Positions 1 to 9,178 are shown, counted from the first letter of the stretch. The stretch is DNA of 64,000 nt from Aquipuribacter sp. SD81 (GCF_037153975.1 NZ_JBBAYJ010000003.1:62001-126000); one strand, 5' to 3'. The notes: generated from the letters alone by a model not told the origin. Made by a program: numbers and translations.

Positions 1-40
1 CGGCGCCACCCGTCGCGTCCTGGTGGTGCGCGACGGTCAC
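1..40 (-). CDS. 5' end of a gene after the ABC ATPase (partial, probable permease)
   Basis: Only the first 13 codons are inside the window. A GTG at 40 overlaps the TGA stop of the ABC ATPase gene (37-39) as GTGA, so the two are probably translationally coupled. An ATPase of this class is normally followed by its membrane partner, so an ABC-2 type permease is inferred from context. The visible residues ([12 protein letters not shown]) carry no domain signature. Confidence 0.5.
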   Translation of the reverse strand, partial: MTVAHHQDATGGA

Positions 41-1041
41 GACGCGCGCCTCACGGCGGCGGGCCCGCCCGCGCGGCGCCGCTCGTCGCCGAGGCGCAGC
101 ACGAGCTCCTCCAGAGACGGCCGGCCGACGGCGATCCCGCCGCGGGCGCCGTGACCGGCCTGCCAGGAGGCGATGCTCACGAGGTCGGCGGGGTCGACCG
201 CGCCGCGCAGCTCGAAGCAGCCCGGCCGGGGCTCCGCCAGGACCGCCCCGGGCCCGAGGGCTGCGAGCAGCGCGTCGGTCGCGGCGCCCGGGGGCGCCTC
301 GAAGCGGACGACCTCCTCGCCCGTCACCTCCCCGGGGGCGCCGTCGGCGAGCACCCGCCCCTCGTGGAGGACCACGACCCGGTCGGCGGCGCGCTCGACG
401 TCGGCGAGGGTGTGCGACGACCACAGGACGGCCGTGCCGCCCGCCGCGGCCGCCGCGACGAGGTCGAGAACCGCACGCCGGCCCTCGGGGTCCAGCGCCG
501 CGGTCGGCTCGTCCATGACGAGGACGTCGGGTCGTCCCACGAGCGCGCACGCCACGGCGAGACGCTGGCGCTCCCCGCTGGACAGCCGACGCAGGCCGCG
601 CCCGGCGAGGCCGCCGAGGCCGAGCGCGTCCAGCAGCGCGCCGGTCGGGCGCGGGTCGCGGTGCAGCGCGGCGTGGTGGCGCAGCACCTCGCCCGCCCGG
701 GCCGCGAGCGGAAGCCCGAGGTCCGCGAGCACGACGCCCGTGCGCGCCCGCACGTCGGGACCGGCGCGGTGGGGGTCGGCCCCGAGCACCCGCACGGTGC
801 CCCCGTCCGGCCGGCGTGCGCCGGTCACGCAGTCCAGCAGCGACGTCTTGCCCGCGCCGTTCGGGCCGCACAGGGCGACGACCTCGCCCGCGCGCACCGT
901 GACGTCGACCCCGTCCAGGGCGACGACGGGGCCGGTCGCGCGGGGGCGCCGCAGCCCGCCGCGGCGGACGGGGTGGACCCGTCGGAGCGCCTGCACGACG
1001 ACGGCGGCCGGGGAGCCAGGGGTCGTCGGCTCGGCGCGCAC
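37..1041 (-). CDS. ABC transporter ATP-binding protein
   Basis: This is a 334-aa single ABC ATPase that would hydrolyse ATP on the inner face of the membrane to drive an ABC-2 type exporter. Walker [10 protein letters not shown] lies at about residues 59-67, the signature LSSGERQR near 155, and Walker [16 protein letters not shown] near 173. A leader of about 40 residues precedes the ABC fold. It is divergent from the SUF operon, an arrangement known from other actinobacteria. The GTG start at 1041 sits 7 nt after a TACGAT -10 element. The stop overlaps the next gene, probably its permease. The substrate is unknown. Confidence 0.85.
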   Translation of the reverse strand: MRAEPTTPGSPAAVVVQALRRVHPVRRGGLRRPRATGPVVALDGVDVTVRAGEVVALCGPNGAGKTSLLDCVTGARRPDGGTVRVLGADPHRAGPDVRARTGVVLADLGLPLAARAGEVLRHHAALHRDPRPTGALLDALGLGGLAGRGLRRLSSGERQRLAVACALVGRPDVLVMDEPTAALDPEGRRAVLDLVAAAAAGGTAVLWSSHTLADVERAADRVVVLHEGRVLADGAPGEVTGEEVVRFEAPPGAATDALLAALGPGAVLAEPRPGCFELRGAVDPADLVSIASWQAGHGARGGIAVGRPSLEELVLRLGDERRRAGGPAAVRRAS

Positions 1042-1048
1042 GGCCCCG

Positions 1049-1054
1049 ATCGTA
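1049..1054 (-). promoter_or_regulatory. -10 element of the ABC ATPase gene (leaderless)
   Basis: TACGAT read on the minus strand ends 7 nt before the GTG at 1041. This spacing places the transcription start at or beside the start codon, so a leaderless mRNA is inferred. Confidence 0.55.
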
Positions 1055-1104
1055 CGGTGGCGTGCCCGGGCCGCGGACGATTGGAGATCGGGCCCGAATT
1101 ACGT

Positions 1105-1110
1105 CATGCT
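1105..1110 (+). promoter_or_regulatory. Probable -10 element of the suf operon
   Basis: CATGCT ends 6 nt before the GTG of sufR. The first base deviates from the TANNNT pattern seen elsewhere in the window. The hexamer lies in the most AT-rich patch between the divergent genes (about 1096-1126). A SufR operator would be expected to overlap it, but no clear dyad is visible. Confidence 0.35.
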
Positions 1111-1116
1111 GGGTGT

Positions 1117-1857
1117 GTGCAAATCACGGACGAGGTCGCGCCGCGCGCGGCCGGCGAGACGCCGCGGGAGGGGACCGACGCCCCTCGCGACCGGGTGTTC
1201 GCCGCCGTCCTCGAGCACGGTCCCGTCTCCGCGGCCGCGCTGGCCGCCCGGCTCGGCGTGACGCCGGCCGCCGTGCGGCGCCACCTCGAGGCGCTGAGCG
1301 ACGACGGCCTCATCGAGGCGCGCTCCGCGCGTGCCACGGGTCGGCGCGGCCGGCCGGCTCGCGTGTACGTCGCCACCGAGCGGGGGCAGGCGCAGGCGCC
1401 CGGGCTGTACGACGAGCTCGCGGTGGCCGCGCTGGAGTACCTCGCCGACGAGCTCGGCGAGCCCGCGGTCCGCGCCTTCGCCGAGCGCCGCTTCGGCGAG
1501 CTCGCCGAGCGCTACCGCCCGGTGATCGAGGCCGCGGGTCCCGACCCGCGGGAGCGGGCCCGCGCCCTGGCGCGCCAGCTGTCCGCGGACGGGTTCGCGG
1601 CCAGCGCCCGGACCGTCGCCGTGTCGCCGCTGGCCCGTCCCGACGGGGCGAGCCCGGTCGGCGGGGTGCAGCTGTGTCAGGGACACTGTCCCGTGCACGC
1701 GGTCGCCGCCCGCTTCCCGCAGCTGTGCGAGGCCGAGACCCGCACCTTCTCCGAGCTCCTCGGGGTCCACGTCCAGCGCCTGGCGACCATCGCCCACGGC
1801 GAGCACGTCTGCACGACCTTCGTCCCCACGCCTGCTGTCAGGAAGGACACCCCATGA
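1117..1857 (+). CDS. sufR: SufR-type Fe-S cluster-sensing repressor
   Basis: This 246-aa winged-helix regulator is the expected autorepressor of the downstream SUF operon. The HTH spans about residues 25-85. The C-terminal half carries four Cys (187, 191, 204, 232) in the SufR arrangement CQGHC...LC...C, which binds an Fe-S cluster in characterised homologues. GTG 1117 was chosen because it gives the family's usual length and lies 6 nt after a -10-like CATGCT. The open frame extends far upstream only as a shadow of the divergent ABC gene. The stop overlaps sufB as ATGA. Confidence 0.88.
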   Translation: MQITDEVAPRAAGETPREGTDAPRDRVFAAVLEHGPVSAAALAARLGVTPAAVRRHLEALSDDGLIEARSARATGRRGRPARVYVATERGQAQAPGLYDELAVAALEYLADELGEPAVRAFAERRFGELAERYRPVIEAAGPDPRERARALARQLSADGFAASARTVAVSPLARPDGASPVGGVQLCQGHCPVHAVAARFPQLCEAETRTFSELLGVHVQRLATIAHGEHVCTTFVPTPAVRKDTP

Positions 1858-3320
1858 CCACGCACCCCGAGACCACACAGCCCGTGCAGCCCACCACGGG
1901 CTCGCCGGTCCCGGAGGCCACCCAGGCCGAGCTCGAGTCCATCGGGCGCTACCAGTTCGGCTGGTCGGACTCCGACGTCGCCGGCTCCAGCGCGCGCCGC
2001 GGCCTGTCCGAGGACGTCGTCCGCGACATCTCCGCGCGCAAGGGCGAGCCGGAGTGGATGCTCAGGCTGCGGCTCAAGGGCCTGGCGATGTTCGGCCGCA
2101 AGCCGATGCCCGCGTGGGGCTCCGACCTCACCGGCATCGACTTCGACAACATCAAGTACTTCGTGAAGTCGACGGAGCAGCAGGCGCAGACCTGGGACGA
2201 CCTGCCCGAGGACATCCGCGCGACCTACGACCGGCTCGGCATCCCCGAGGCGGAGAAGCAGCGCCTCGTCGCCGGCGTCGCCGCGCAGTACGAGTCCGAG
2301 GTCGTCTACCACAAGATCAACGAGGAGCTCGAGAAGCAGGGTGTCGTCTTCCTCGACACCGACACCGCGCTCAAGGAGCACCCGGAGCTGTTCAAGGAGT
2401 ACTTCGGCTCCGTGATCCCGGTCGGCGACAACAAGTTCGCCGCGCTGAACTCCGCCGTGTGGTCGGGCGGGTCGTTCATCTACGTGCCGCCCGGGGTGCA
2501 CGTCGAGATCCCGCTCCAGGCGTACTTCCGCATCAACACCGAGAACATGGGCCAGTTCGAGCGGACGCTGATCATCGCGGACGAGGGCTCGTACGTGCAC
2601 TACGTCGAGGGCTGCACCGCCCCGATCTACCAGTCCGACTCGCTGCACTCCGCGGTCGTCGAGATCGTCGTGAAGAAGGGCGCCCGCGTCCGCTACACGA
2701 CGATCCAGAACTGGTCGAACAACGTGTACAACCTCGTGACCAAGCGCGCGGTGGCCGAGGCCGGCGCGACCATGGAGTGGATCGACGGCAACATCGGCTC
2801 CAAGGTCACGATGAAGTACCCGGCGGTCTTCCTCATGGGCGAGCACGCCCGCGGCGAGACGCTGTCGATCGCGATGGCCGGCGAGGGCCAGCACCAGGAC
2901 GCGGGCGCCAAGATGGTGCACGCGGCGCCGCACACGTCGAGCTCGATCGTGTCGAAGTCGATCGCGCGCGGCGGCGGGCGCACGTCCTACCGCGGTCTCG
3001 TGCAGGTGCTCGAGGGCGCCCACCACAGCGCGAGCACCGTGCTGTGCGACGCGCTGCTGGTCGACCAGATCAGCCGCTCCGACACCTACCCCTACGTCGA
3101 CGTCCGTGAGGACGACGTGCGGATGGGCCACGAGGCGACCGTCTCGAAGGTCTCCGAGGACCAGCTCTTCTACCTCATGTCGCGCGGCATGCCGGAGAGC
3201 GAGGCCATGGCGATGATCGTCCGTGGCTTCATCGAGCCCGTCGCGCGCGAGCTGCCCATGGAGTACGCCCTCGAGCTGAACAAGCTCATCGAGCTGCAGA
3301 TGGAAGGGGCCGTCGGGTGA
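1854..3320 (+). CDS. sufB: Fe-S cluster assembly scaffold SufB
   Basis: SufB is the 488-aa scaffold subunit of the SufBC2D complex, on which nascent Fe-S clusters are built in the cytosol. The beta-helix core is well conserved (for example [19 protein letters not shown] and the C-terminal [10 protein letters not shown] and [11 protein letters not shown] regions). The ATG at 1854 overlaps the sufR stop. The first 30 or so residues are a Thr/Pro-rich extension typical of actinobacterial SufB. No intein interrupts the frame, unlike mycobacterial SufB. Confidence 0.95.
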   Translation: MTTHPETTQPVQPTTGSPVPEATQAELESIGRYQFGWSDSDVAGSSARRGLSEDVVRDISARKGEPEWMLRLRLKGLAMFGRKPMPAWGSDLTGIDFDNIKYFVKSTEQQAQTWDDLPEDIRATYDRLGIPEAEKQRLVAGVAAQYESEVVYHKINEELEKQGVVFLDTDTALKEHPELFKEYFGSVIPVGDNKFAALNSAVWSGGSFIYVPPGVHVEIPLQAYFRINTENMGQFERTLIIADEGSYVHYVEGCTAPIYQSDSLHSAVVEIVVKKGARVRYTTIQNWSNNVYNLVTKRAVAEAGATMEWIDGNIGSKVTMKYPAVFLMGEHARGETLSIAMAGEGQHQDAGAKMVHAAPHTSSSIVSKSIARGGGRTSYRGLVQVLEGAHHSASTVLCDALLVDQISRSDTYPYVDVREDDVRMGHEATVSKVSEDQLFYLMSRGMPESEAMAMIVRGFIEPVARELPMEYALELNKLIELQMEGAVG

Positions 3321-4573
3321 CGACGGAGGTCATGTCAGGAGCGCCCGAGGTCGTCGCCGGCACGCCGGCGCCCGGCGCGAAGGGGGACGCGGGCGCCGAC
3401 AGCGTGCGCTCCGTCCTCGACACCACGGTGCCGGAGGTCAGCCGCGCCGACCGCGTCCGCTCGCGCGACGTCGAGGACTTCGCGGTCCCGACCGGTCGCG
3501 AGGAGGAGTGGCGCTTCACGCCGCTGCACCGCGTGCGCGCGCTGTTCGACGTCGTGCCCGCCGCCGAGGCGGGCGGGGTCGGCGTCGAGGTCCGCACCGA
3601 CGACGAGGCCGTGTCCGTGCGCGAGCACGGGCCCGAGGAGACCGTCGCCCGGCCGGGCGACCGGGCGGCCGTCGTGGCCGCGGCCTCGGCCGCGGTGCGG
3701 CGCACGGTCTCCGTGCCGGCCGAGACGTCGCTCGCCGAGCCCGTGCACGTCGACCTGCGCGGCACGGGCGGTCGCGGCGCCGTCGACCTCGTGGTCGACG
3801 TCGGCGCGTTCTCGAAGGCGACCGTCGTGCTCGACCACACCGGCGACGCGGCCTTCGCCGGGACCGTCGGCATCCGGGTCGGCGACTCCGCCGACGTCAT
3901 CCTCGTGTCCCTGCAGTCGTGGGACGACACGGCCGTGCACGTGGGCCAGCACGACGCCGTCCTCGGCCGCGACGCCACGTTCCGCCACATCGCGGTCTCC
4001 CTGGGCGGCGACCTCGTGCGCCTCGACGTGAACGTCGACTTCACCGGCCCTGGGGCCACCTCGCAGTGCCTCGGCCTGTACTTCGCCGACGCCGGCCAGC
4101 ACCTCGAGCACCGGCTGTTCGTCGACCACAGCCAGCCCTCGTGCACCTCCGACGTCCGGTACAAGGGCGCCCTGCAGGGCGAGGGCGCGCACACCGTGTG
4201 GGTGGGCGACGTGCTCATCCGCAAGGAGGCCGAGGGCATCGACACCTACGAGCTCAACCGCAACCTCGTCCTCACCGACGGGGCGCGCGCGGACTCGGTG
4301 CCGAACCTCGAGATCGAGACCGGGCAGATCGAGGGCGCCGGGCACGCCTCGGCCACGGGACGCTTCGACGACGAGCAGCTGTTCTACCTGCAGGCGCGCG
4401 GCATCACGCCCGTGCAGGCGCGCCGCCTCGTCGTGCGCGGCTTCTTCGCCGAGATCCTCCAGAAGATCGGCATCGAGGAGGTCGAGACGCGGCTGCTCGA
4501 GGTCGTCGAGCGCCGGCTGTCCGACGAGGCCCTCGCCGAGGTGCCCGAGCCCACCCCCGCCCCCGCCAGCTGA
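3317..4573 (+). CDS. sufD: Fe-S cluster assembly protein SufD
   Basis: SufD (418 aa) is the SufB paralogue in the SufBC2D scaffold complex and is needed for iron acquisition. The family hallmarks are the C-terminal core with HNHQ-like [17 protein letters not shown] and the end [21 protein letters not shown]. It starts at GTG 3317, overlapping the sufB stop as GTGA. A later ATG at 3332 is possible. It ends 19 bp before sufC with a GAACGAGGAA Shine-Dalgarno stretch between. Confidence 0.93.
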   Translation: MTTEVMSGAPEVVAGTPAPGAKGDAGADSVRSVLDTTVPEVSRADRVRSRDVEDFAVPTGREEEWRFTPLHRVRALFDVVPAAEAGGVGVEVRTDDEAVSVREHGPEETVARPGDRAAVVAAASAAVRRTVSVPAETSLAEPVHVDLRGTGGRGAVDLVVDVGAFSKATVVLDHTGDAAFAGTVGIRVGDSADVILVSLQSWDDTAVHVGQHDAVLGRDATFRHIAVSLGGDLVRLDVNVDFTGPGATSQCLGLYFADAGQHLEHRLFVDHSQPSCTSDVRYKGALQGEGAHTVWVGDVLIRKEAEGIDTYELNRNLVLTDGARADSVPNLEIETGQIEGAGHASATGRFDDEQLFYLQARGITPVQARRLVVRGFFAEILQKIGIEEVETRLLEVVERRLSDEALAEVPEPTPAPAS

Positions 4574-4592
4574 GAACGAGGAACCCCACACG

Positions 4593-5351
4593 ATGACCAC
4601 TCTCGAGATCCGCGACCTGCACGTCAGCATCACCGCCGACGGCGAGGCCAAGGAGATCCTCAAGGGCGTCGACCTCACGGTCCGCTCGGGGGAGACCCAC
4701 GCGATCATGGGCCCCAACGGCTCCGGCAAGTCGACGCTCGCGTACTCCATCGCCGGGCACCCGAAGTACGAGGTGACGAGCGGGTCCGTCCTGCTCGACG
4801 GCGAGGACGTCCTGGGGATGTCCGTCGACGAGCGCGCCCGCGCCGGCCTCTTCCTCGCCATGCAGTACCCCGTCGAGGTCCCCGGGGTGTCGGTGTCGAA
4901 CTTCCTCCGCACCGCCAAGACCGAGGTCTCCGGCGAGGCGCCGGTGCTGCGGCACTGGGTCAAGGAGGTCCGCGAGGCGATGGAGGGGCTCAAGATCGAC
5001 CCGGCCTTCGCCTCCCGCAACGTCAACGAGGGCTTCTCCGGCGGCGAGAAGAAGCGTCACGAGATCCTCCAGATGAAGCTGCTCAAGCCGCAGATCGCCG
5101 TGCTCGACGAGACCGACTCCGGCCTCGACGTCGACGCGCTGCGCATCGTGAGCGAGGGCGTCAACGACGTCCGCTCCGAGCTCGGTCTCGGCGTGCTGCT
5201 CATCACGCACTACACGCGGATCCTCCGCTACATCAAGCCCGACTTCGTTCACGTGTTCGTCGACGGCCGGATCGCCGAGCAGGGCGGTCCGGAGCTCGCC
5301 GAGCGCCTGGAGAACGAGGGCTACGACCGCTTCGTCACCGCGAACGCCTGA
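4593..5351 (+). CDS. sufC: Fe-S cluster assembly ATPase SufC
   Basis: SufC (252 aa) is the ABC-type ATPase of the SufBC2D complex. It energises conformational changes of the SufB-SufD pair and is not part of a transporter. Walker [10 protein letters not shown] is at residues 40-48. The signature [13 protein letters not shown] and Walker [16 protein letters not shown] are both in the SufC-specific form. The ATG at 4593 follows a purine-rich SD. Only 10 bp separate it from sufT, where most actinobacteria carry sufS and sufU. Confidence 0.95.
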   Translation: MTTLEIRDLHVSITADGEAKEILKGVDLTVRSGETHAIMGPNGSGKSTLAYSIAGHPKYEVTSGSVLLDGEDVLGMSVDERARAGLFLAMQYPVEVPGVSVSNFLRTAKTEVSGEAPVLRHWVKEVREAMEGLKIDPAFASRNVNEGFSGGEKKRHEILQMKLLKPQIAVLDETDSGLDVDALRIVSEGVNDVRSELGLGVLLITHYTRILRYIKPDFVHVFVDGRIAEQGGPELAERLENEGYDRFVTANA

Positions 5352-5361
5352 GGAGCCAGCC

Positions 5362-5691
5362 ATGACCGAGACCCCGCAGACGCCCGTCGACGTCGCCGAC
5401 ATCGAGGAGGCCATGCGCGACGTGGTCGACCCCGAGCTCGGCATCAACGTCGTCGACCTCGGGCTCGTCTACGGCATCCACGTGGACCCGCAGCGCAACG
5501 TCGTGCTCGACATGACGCTCACGAGCGCGGCCTGCCCGCTCACCGACGTCATCGAGGACCAGACCCGCAACGCCCTCGCCCCGCTGGCCGCCTCGGCGAC
5601 CATCAACTGGGTGTGGATGCCGCCGTGGGGCCCGGAGAAGATCACCGACGACGGTCGCGAGCAGCTGCGCGCGCTGTCGTTCAACGTCTGA
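5362..5691 (+). CDS. sufT: SufT / MIP18-family (DUF59) Fe-S assembly factor
   Basis: This 109-aa MIP18-family protein assists Fe-S cluster maturation or trafficking in the cytosol. The family core is visible: VVDPELGINVVDLGLVYGI, then MTLTSAACPLTDV with the conserved Cys58. Position 7 of the classic actinobacterial SUF operon is sufT, but here it directly follows sufC. An AGGAGCC SD precedes the ATG. Confidence 0.88.
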   Translation: MTETPQTPVDVADIEEAMRDVVDPELGINVVDLGLVYGIHVDPQRNVVLDMTLTSAACPLTDVIEDQTRNALAPLAASATINWVWMPPWGPEKITDDGREQLRALSFNV

Positions 5692-5730
5692 GCCCTTCCT
5701 GACGCCCACCGAGCGCCCGGCCCCGGCCCG

Positions 5731-6402
5731 GTGCCGCCCGTGACCGCCTCGCCCGCCGCGAGCCGGTTCCTCGAGGTGGCACCGGGCCGAGTCGTCGGCT
5801 GGGTCGGGCGCTACGTCGCCGCGCGCGACGGCGCCGTGACGGCGCGGGCGGTCGAGGACGGCCTGCTGCTCACGCCCGCCGAGGGCGGCTCGGCGCTCCT
5901 GCGGCTGCTCCGGCCCGACGGCTGGGCGTCGTCGTCCGGTGCCGTCGACGCCTCCGCCGTCGCCGCGCACCTGGCCTCGGCCGCCTCGGTGTCCGTCCCG
6001 CTGCTCGTGGTCGCCGCCCGCCGCGGCGGCTACGGCGTGGCGGTGGTGCGGGACGGCCGGGTGCTCGCGGCCAAGGTCGGCCGCCGCTACGTGCAGGGCT
6101 CCACCGCCGCGGGCGGGTGGTCGCAGCAGCGCTTCGCCCGCCGCCGCGGCAACCAGGCCGACAAGCTCGCGCGCGACGCCGGCGACGTGCTGCGCGGCGT
6201 CCTCGCCGCGGCGCTGCCCGTCGCACCCGTCGGGGTGGCGGTCGCCGGCGACCGCGGTCTCGTCGACGGCGTCCTCGACGCCTCGCCCGCCGCGGACCTG
6301 CCCCGCCTCGGCCCGCTCGAGGTCGGCGAGCCGCGCCGCGCCGACCTCGACGAGCTGGCCCTGCGGGTCCTCGCCGTCCGGGTCACCGTCCACGACGCCT
6401 GA
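5731..6402 (+). CDS. acVLRF1-family peptidyl-tRNA hydrolase (ribosome rescue)
   Basis: This 223-aa protein belongs to the actinobacterial VLRF1 group, relatives of eukaryotic Vms1/eRF1 that release nascent chains from peptidyl-tRNA on stalled large subunits. The diagnostic loop GGWSQQRFARRRGNQ is at residues 128-142, with the presumed catalytic Gln at 132-133. GTG 5731 is taken as start and GTG 5740 is an alternative. Its stop is followed after 8 nt by the first of four 20-bp repeats. The family assignment is from the motif; the function is from family knowledge. Confidence 0.8.
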   Translation: MPPVTASPAASRFLEVAPGRVVGWVGRYVAARDGAVTARAVEDGLLLTPAEGGSALLRLLRPDGWASSSGAVDASAVAAHLASAASVSVPLLVVAARRGGYGVAVVRDGRVLAAKVGRRYVQGSTAAGGWSQQRFARRRGNQADKLARDAGDVLRGVLAAALPVAPVGVAVAGDRGLVDGVLDASPAADLPRLGPLEVGEPRRADLDELALRVLAVRVTVHDA

Positions 6403-6410
6403 GCCGCGCG

Positions 6411-6490
6411 CGACCGGGACCCCTCCCGCGCGGCTGGGACCTTCTCGGCACGCCTGGGACCTCTCCCGCCCGACTGGGACGTCATCGGGC
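6411..6490 (+). repeat. Four tandem 20-bp repeats, left array
   Basis: Four units with exact 20-bp phasing (6411, 6431, 6451, 6471) share the core CGNCTGGGAC followed by a CTTCTC-like half. GGGAC occurs at 6416, 6436, 6456 and 6476. The period is not a multiple of three and lies outside genes. The array begins 8 nt after the acVLRF1 stop. Its mirror image lies at 7621-7680. Two GGACGTCC palindromes, also 20 bp apart (6514, 6534), continue into the 3' end of the next gene. Confidence 0.8.
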
Positions 6491-6520
6491 TCGCAGCGGC
6501 CAAGCCACCCCGAGGACGTC

Positions 6521-7429
6521 CTACTCGCTGCGCGGACGTCCCACACCGGCGGCCACCTGCTGACGCATGAGTGCCGTGAGGGCGTCGACGACACGTTCCG
6601 GCCGCCGCATCATCGTCCGGTCCACCTGGAGCACGAGCCAGCCGGCCAGTCGGATGTCGTTGTGCCGGGCGCGGTCCACCACGTACTGACGCGGGTCGTC
6701 GTGCACGGCGCCGTCGTACTCGCAGCCGACCCGGAGCTCCTCCCACCCGAGGTCCAGGCGGGCGACGCGCCTGCCGTGCAGGTGCACCGGGCACTGGGTA
6801 CGCGGGCGGGGCAGCCCCGCGCGCACGACGAGCAGGCGCAGACGCGTCTCGCGGAACGAGTCGACGCCGTCCTCGACCTCGGCGAGCACCTCCCGGGCGG
6901 AGCGCACGTCGCGGAGCCCGCGCCAGCGGTGCTGGTCGGCGCGAGCCGTCTCGGCGGGCAGCCCGGTGGCGCGCAGGAGGGCGTCGACGCGCGCGACCCT
7001 CGTGTCCGCCGGCAGGGCGCGCGTGCCGGTCCCGCGGGCGAGGTCGAACGCCGTCCGCGACGGAGCGGTGGCGCGACCGAGCGGCGTGTCGACCACCTCG
7101 TCGGGACGCAGGGTCGCGAGATGGGGGACGACCTCGGCCCGACGTCGGATGCGGTGGGGGCGGTCGATGCCCACCACGACTGCCTCCGCCGGTTCCGCGA
7201 AGCGTGCGCCGAGCGCCCAGGCCGCGCTCGGCCCCAGCAGCACGTGGTCGTCGCCGTCGACGGCGCGGAACGCCCTGATGCGGCTGCCGTGCGTCATCGG
7301 CAGGGCGGCCGACTGCACGGCGCCGTGGAGCACGCGGCGGTAGCGAGGGCCGCGCAGCGCGTCCGGTGTCTCGAGCCCGAGTGCCTCGCTGGTGCGGAAA
7401 GGCGTGGAGAAGAGGTCGCGGCGGTCCAT
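6521..7429 (-). CDS. AbiEi-like / DUF559 (Vsr-fold) nuclease-domain protein
   Basis: This is a 302-aa protein of unknown role, of a type often present in many copies in actinobacteria. The N-terminal half resembles AbiEi-like proteins (FRTSEALGL, a Gly/Pro-rich start, and a central TPLGRATAPSRTAFDLAR motif). The C-terminal 110 residues are a DUF559/Vsr-like PD-(D/E)XK domain: RLDLGWEELRVGCEYDG with Asp/Glu ligands, then DRARHNDIRLAGW. ATG 7429 fits the family; ATG 7459 is possible. Its last codons and stop lie inside a GGACGTCC repeat unit, and inverted repeat arrays flank it on both sides. No second toxin-antitoxin gene is adjacent. Confidence 0.72.
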   Translation of the reverse strand: MDRRDLFSTPFRTSEALGLETPDALRGPRYRRVLHGAVQSAALPMTHGSRIRAFRAVDGDDHVLLGPSAAWALGARFAEPAEAVVVGIDRPHRIRRRAEVVPHLATLRPDEVVDTPLGRATAPSRTAFDLARGTGTRALPADTRVARVDALLRATGLPAETARADQHRWRGLRDVRSAREVLAEVEDGVDSFRETRLRLLVVRAGLPRPRTQCPVHLHGRRVARLDLGWEELRVGCEYDGAVHDDPRQYVVDRARHNDIRLAGWLVLQVDRTMMRRPERVVDALTALMRQQVAAGVGRPRSE

Positions 7430-7556
7430 CCTTCGAGCCTCGTCCGCCTGCCCGCGCATCCCTGGCCGCGGCCGCGCAGGCTGTGCACGACGCGCCCGTC
7501 AGGCGCCTGTGCGCACGGCGCGAGTGCCTCCCGCCCCCGCCCTGTCGCCGTGCAAC

Positions 7557-7609
7557 GTCCCAGCCACAGCCCCGGCCCCTCGACGAGTGGGACGTCTTCT
7601 GGGTCGCAG
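7557..7609. repeat. Degenerate copies of the TGGGACGTC repeat core
   Basis: One minus-oriented core (GTCCC at 7557-7561) and one plus-oriented core (TGGGACGTC at 7588-7596, followed by TCGCAG at 7604-7609) lie between the DUF559 gene and the right array. The plus copy resembles 6474-6496 at the other side of the gene, including the TCGCAG end. Confidence 0.5.
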
Positions 7610-7620
7610 GCGCTGCTGGA

Positions 7621-7680
7621 CCCCGACGGCGTCCCAGCCGGTAGGAGAAGGCCCCAGGCGCGGGGAGAAGGTCCCAGTCG
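7621..7680 (-). repeat. Three tandem 20-bp repeats, right array (inverted)
   Basis: Read on the minus strand, three units start at 7680, 7660 and 7640 with the same CGNCTGGGAC core (one GGGGC variant), and two are followed by CTTCTCC. Phasing is exactly 20 bp. The orientation is opposite to the left array, so both point inward at the DUF559 gene. A further minus core (GTGGGACC) lies at 7703-7710, just after the ecfT stop. Confidence 0.78.
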
Positions 7681-7722
7681 GGGCCGATGTGGGTGCGGGG
7701 GGGTCCCACAACCCGGATGGGG

Positions 7723-8379
7723 TCAGTCGACGAGGCCGCGGGCGGCGAGGGCGTCGCCGGTGGCGCGGGCGTGGCCGACCGCGCGGACGACGGTCGGGGT
7801 GACGAGCGCGCGCACGTCGCGGCCGCGACCGCGTGCGCGGGCGGCGTCGCGGGCCTGGACCGCGACGTCCCACAGCACGTCGACGCTGCGGACCGCGAGG
7901 GCGAGGGTCAGCGCGACCCGGTCCGGGTGCAGGTGCGCGCGCAGGCCGGGCACGCGTCGCAGTGGCGCGACGAGCGAGGCCACGCTGTCGAGCAGCCGGT
8001 CCGTCGGGGTGGTCACCGACACCAGCCCGGCGAGCAGCACGAGCCCGAGCAGGTCGAGGACCACCTCGAGCCCGCGCGCGGGCGCCCCGACGAGCACCTG
8101 GTAGACCCCGAGCACCACGAGGACGGGCGCGAGACGCAGCACGAGCCCGCGCCACACCCGCGGCGGCGTCCGCACCCACGCGTGGCCGGCGACCGCGAGC
8201 GCGAGCACCGCGGCCCCGAGCGGCAGGGCGGCCGCGGGCAGCAGGCCGTCGACCCGCACCGCCACCACCACGACGGCGGCGACCGCGAGCGCTCCGAGCG
8301 CCACCGCCGCCGGCAGCCGGTGCAGCGGCGTGCCCCCGGGCCGGTACGCCGGGACGAGCGCCGGGCGCCGCATGCTCAC
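7723..8379 (-). CDS. ecfT: ECF transporter transmembrane subunit EcfT (BioN-like)
   Basis: This 218-aa CbiQ/BioN-type membrane protein couples the ATPase to the BioY substrate subunit. It has about five hydrophobic segments (residues 22-45, 50-66, 80-97, 105-120 and near 150) and the coupling Ala-Arg-Gly motifs in ARDAARARGRGRD and near the C-terminus ALAARGLVD. The GTG start overlaps the ecfA stop as GTGA. It is the last gene of the bioY-ecfA-ecfT operon. Confidence 0.85.
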   Translation of the reverse strand: MSMRRPALVPAYRPGGTPLHRLPAAVALGALAVAAVVVVAVRVDGLLPAAALPLGAAVLALAVAGHAWVRTPPRVWRGLVLRLAPVLVVLGVYQVLVGAPARGLEVVLDLLGLVLLAGLVSVTTPTDRLLDSVASLVAPLRRVPGLRAHLHPDRVALTLALAVRSVDVLWDVAVQARDAARARGRGRDVRALVTPTVVRAVGHARATGDALAARGLVD

Positions 8380-9137
8380 GCGCCCTCGGGCGGGTCGGCG
8401 TCCATGAGCGCCCGGTAGCGCTCGAGGGTCGGGCCGGGCGGCCCGTCCGCCACGACGCGGCCGCCGTCGACGACCACCACGCGCTCGGCCGTCGCCGCGA
8501 GCTCGAGGTCGTGGGTCGCCATGACGACGGGGACGTCGAGGGCGTCGACGGTCCGCCGCACGAGACGCGTGTTGCGCCGGTCGAGCAGCGTCGTCGGCTC
8601 GTCGAGCACGAGCAGCCGGGGGCCCGTCGCGAGGACGGCGGCGACGGCGAGCAGCTGCCGCTGCCCGCTCGACAGCTCACCGACGGCGACGTCGGCGCGC
8701 CCACCGAGCCCGACGGCGTCGAGCGCGGCCCGGACCCGGGCGTCGCGCTGGGCGCGGGGCAGCCGCAGCCGGCGCAGCGACAGCGCGACGTCCTCCGCGG
8801 GGGTCGGCATCACGACCTGGGCGTCGGGGTCGGTGAAGACGAACCCCACGGCGGTGCGGGCGGCGGCGGGGGAGCGGGCCGGGTCCAGCCCCGCGACCCC
8901 GGGAAGGTCGAGCACCACCCGGCCGGACGACGGTACGACGAGGGCGTTGAGGCAGCGCAGCAGCGTCGACTTGCCCGAGCCGTTCGCCCCGACGAGCGCG
9001 ACCCGCTGCTCGCGGAGGTCGAGGTCGACGCCGTCGAGCACCACGTGGCCGTCCACGACGAGGCGGACCGCCTCGAAGCGGGCGAAGGCCCTCGCGGTCG
9101 CCTCAGGAGGAGCCGAGTGCCCCTGGGGCGACCCCAC
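8376..9137 (-). CDS. ecfA: ECF transporter ATP-binding subunit (BioM-like)
   Basis: This ABC ATPase of about 253 aa powers vitamin uptake with EcfT and BioY. Walker A is GANGSGKST, the signature LSSGQRQLL, and Walker B RLLVLDEPTTLLDRRN. Only one ATPase gene is present, as in BioMNY systems. The start is uncertain. GTG 9137 is the first conventional codon. The frame stays open to a CTG at 9182 that overlaps the bioY stop as CTGA and lies 4 nt after a GGCGGAGG SD, which looks better placed for initiation. Confidence 0.85.
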   Translation of the reverse strand: MGSPQGHSAPPEATARAFARFEAVRLVVDGHVVLDGVDLDLREQRVALVGANGSGKSTLLRCLNALVVPSSGRVVLDLPGVAGLDPARSPAAARTAVGFVFTDPDAQVVMPTPAEDVALSLRRLRLPRAQRDARVRAALDAVGLGGRADVAVGELSSGQRQLLAVAAVLATGPRLLVLDEPTTLLDRRNTRLVRRTVDALDVPVVMATHDLELAATAERVVVVDGGRVVADGPPGPTLERYRALMDADPPEGA

Positions 9138-9178
9138 CGACGGCTGCGCCAGGTCGCCCGCCCGGTCGCCCGTGAGAG

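Noticed and set aside
1854-3320. Intein in sufB
   Set aside because: Mycobacterial SufB often carries one, but this frame is of normal length with no intein motifs.
6411-7680. CRISPR array from the 20-bp units
   Set aside because: The units are adjacent with no unique spacers, are degenerate, and there are no cas genes.
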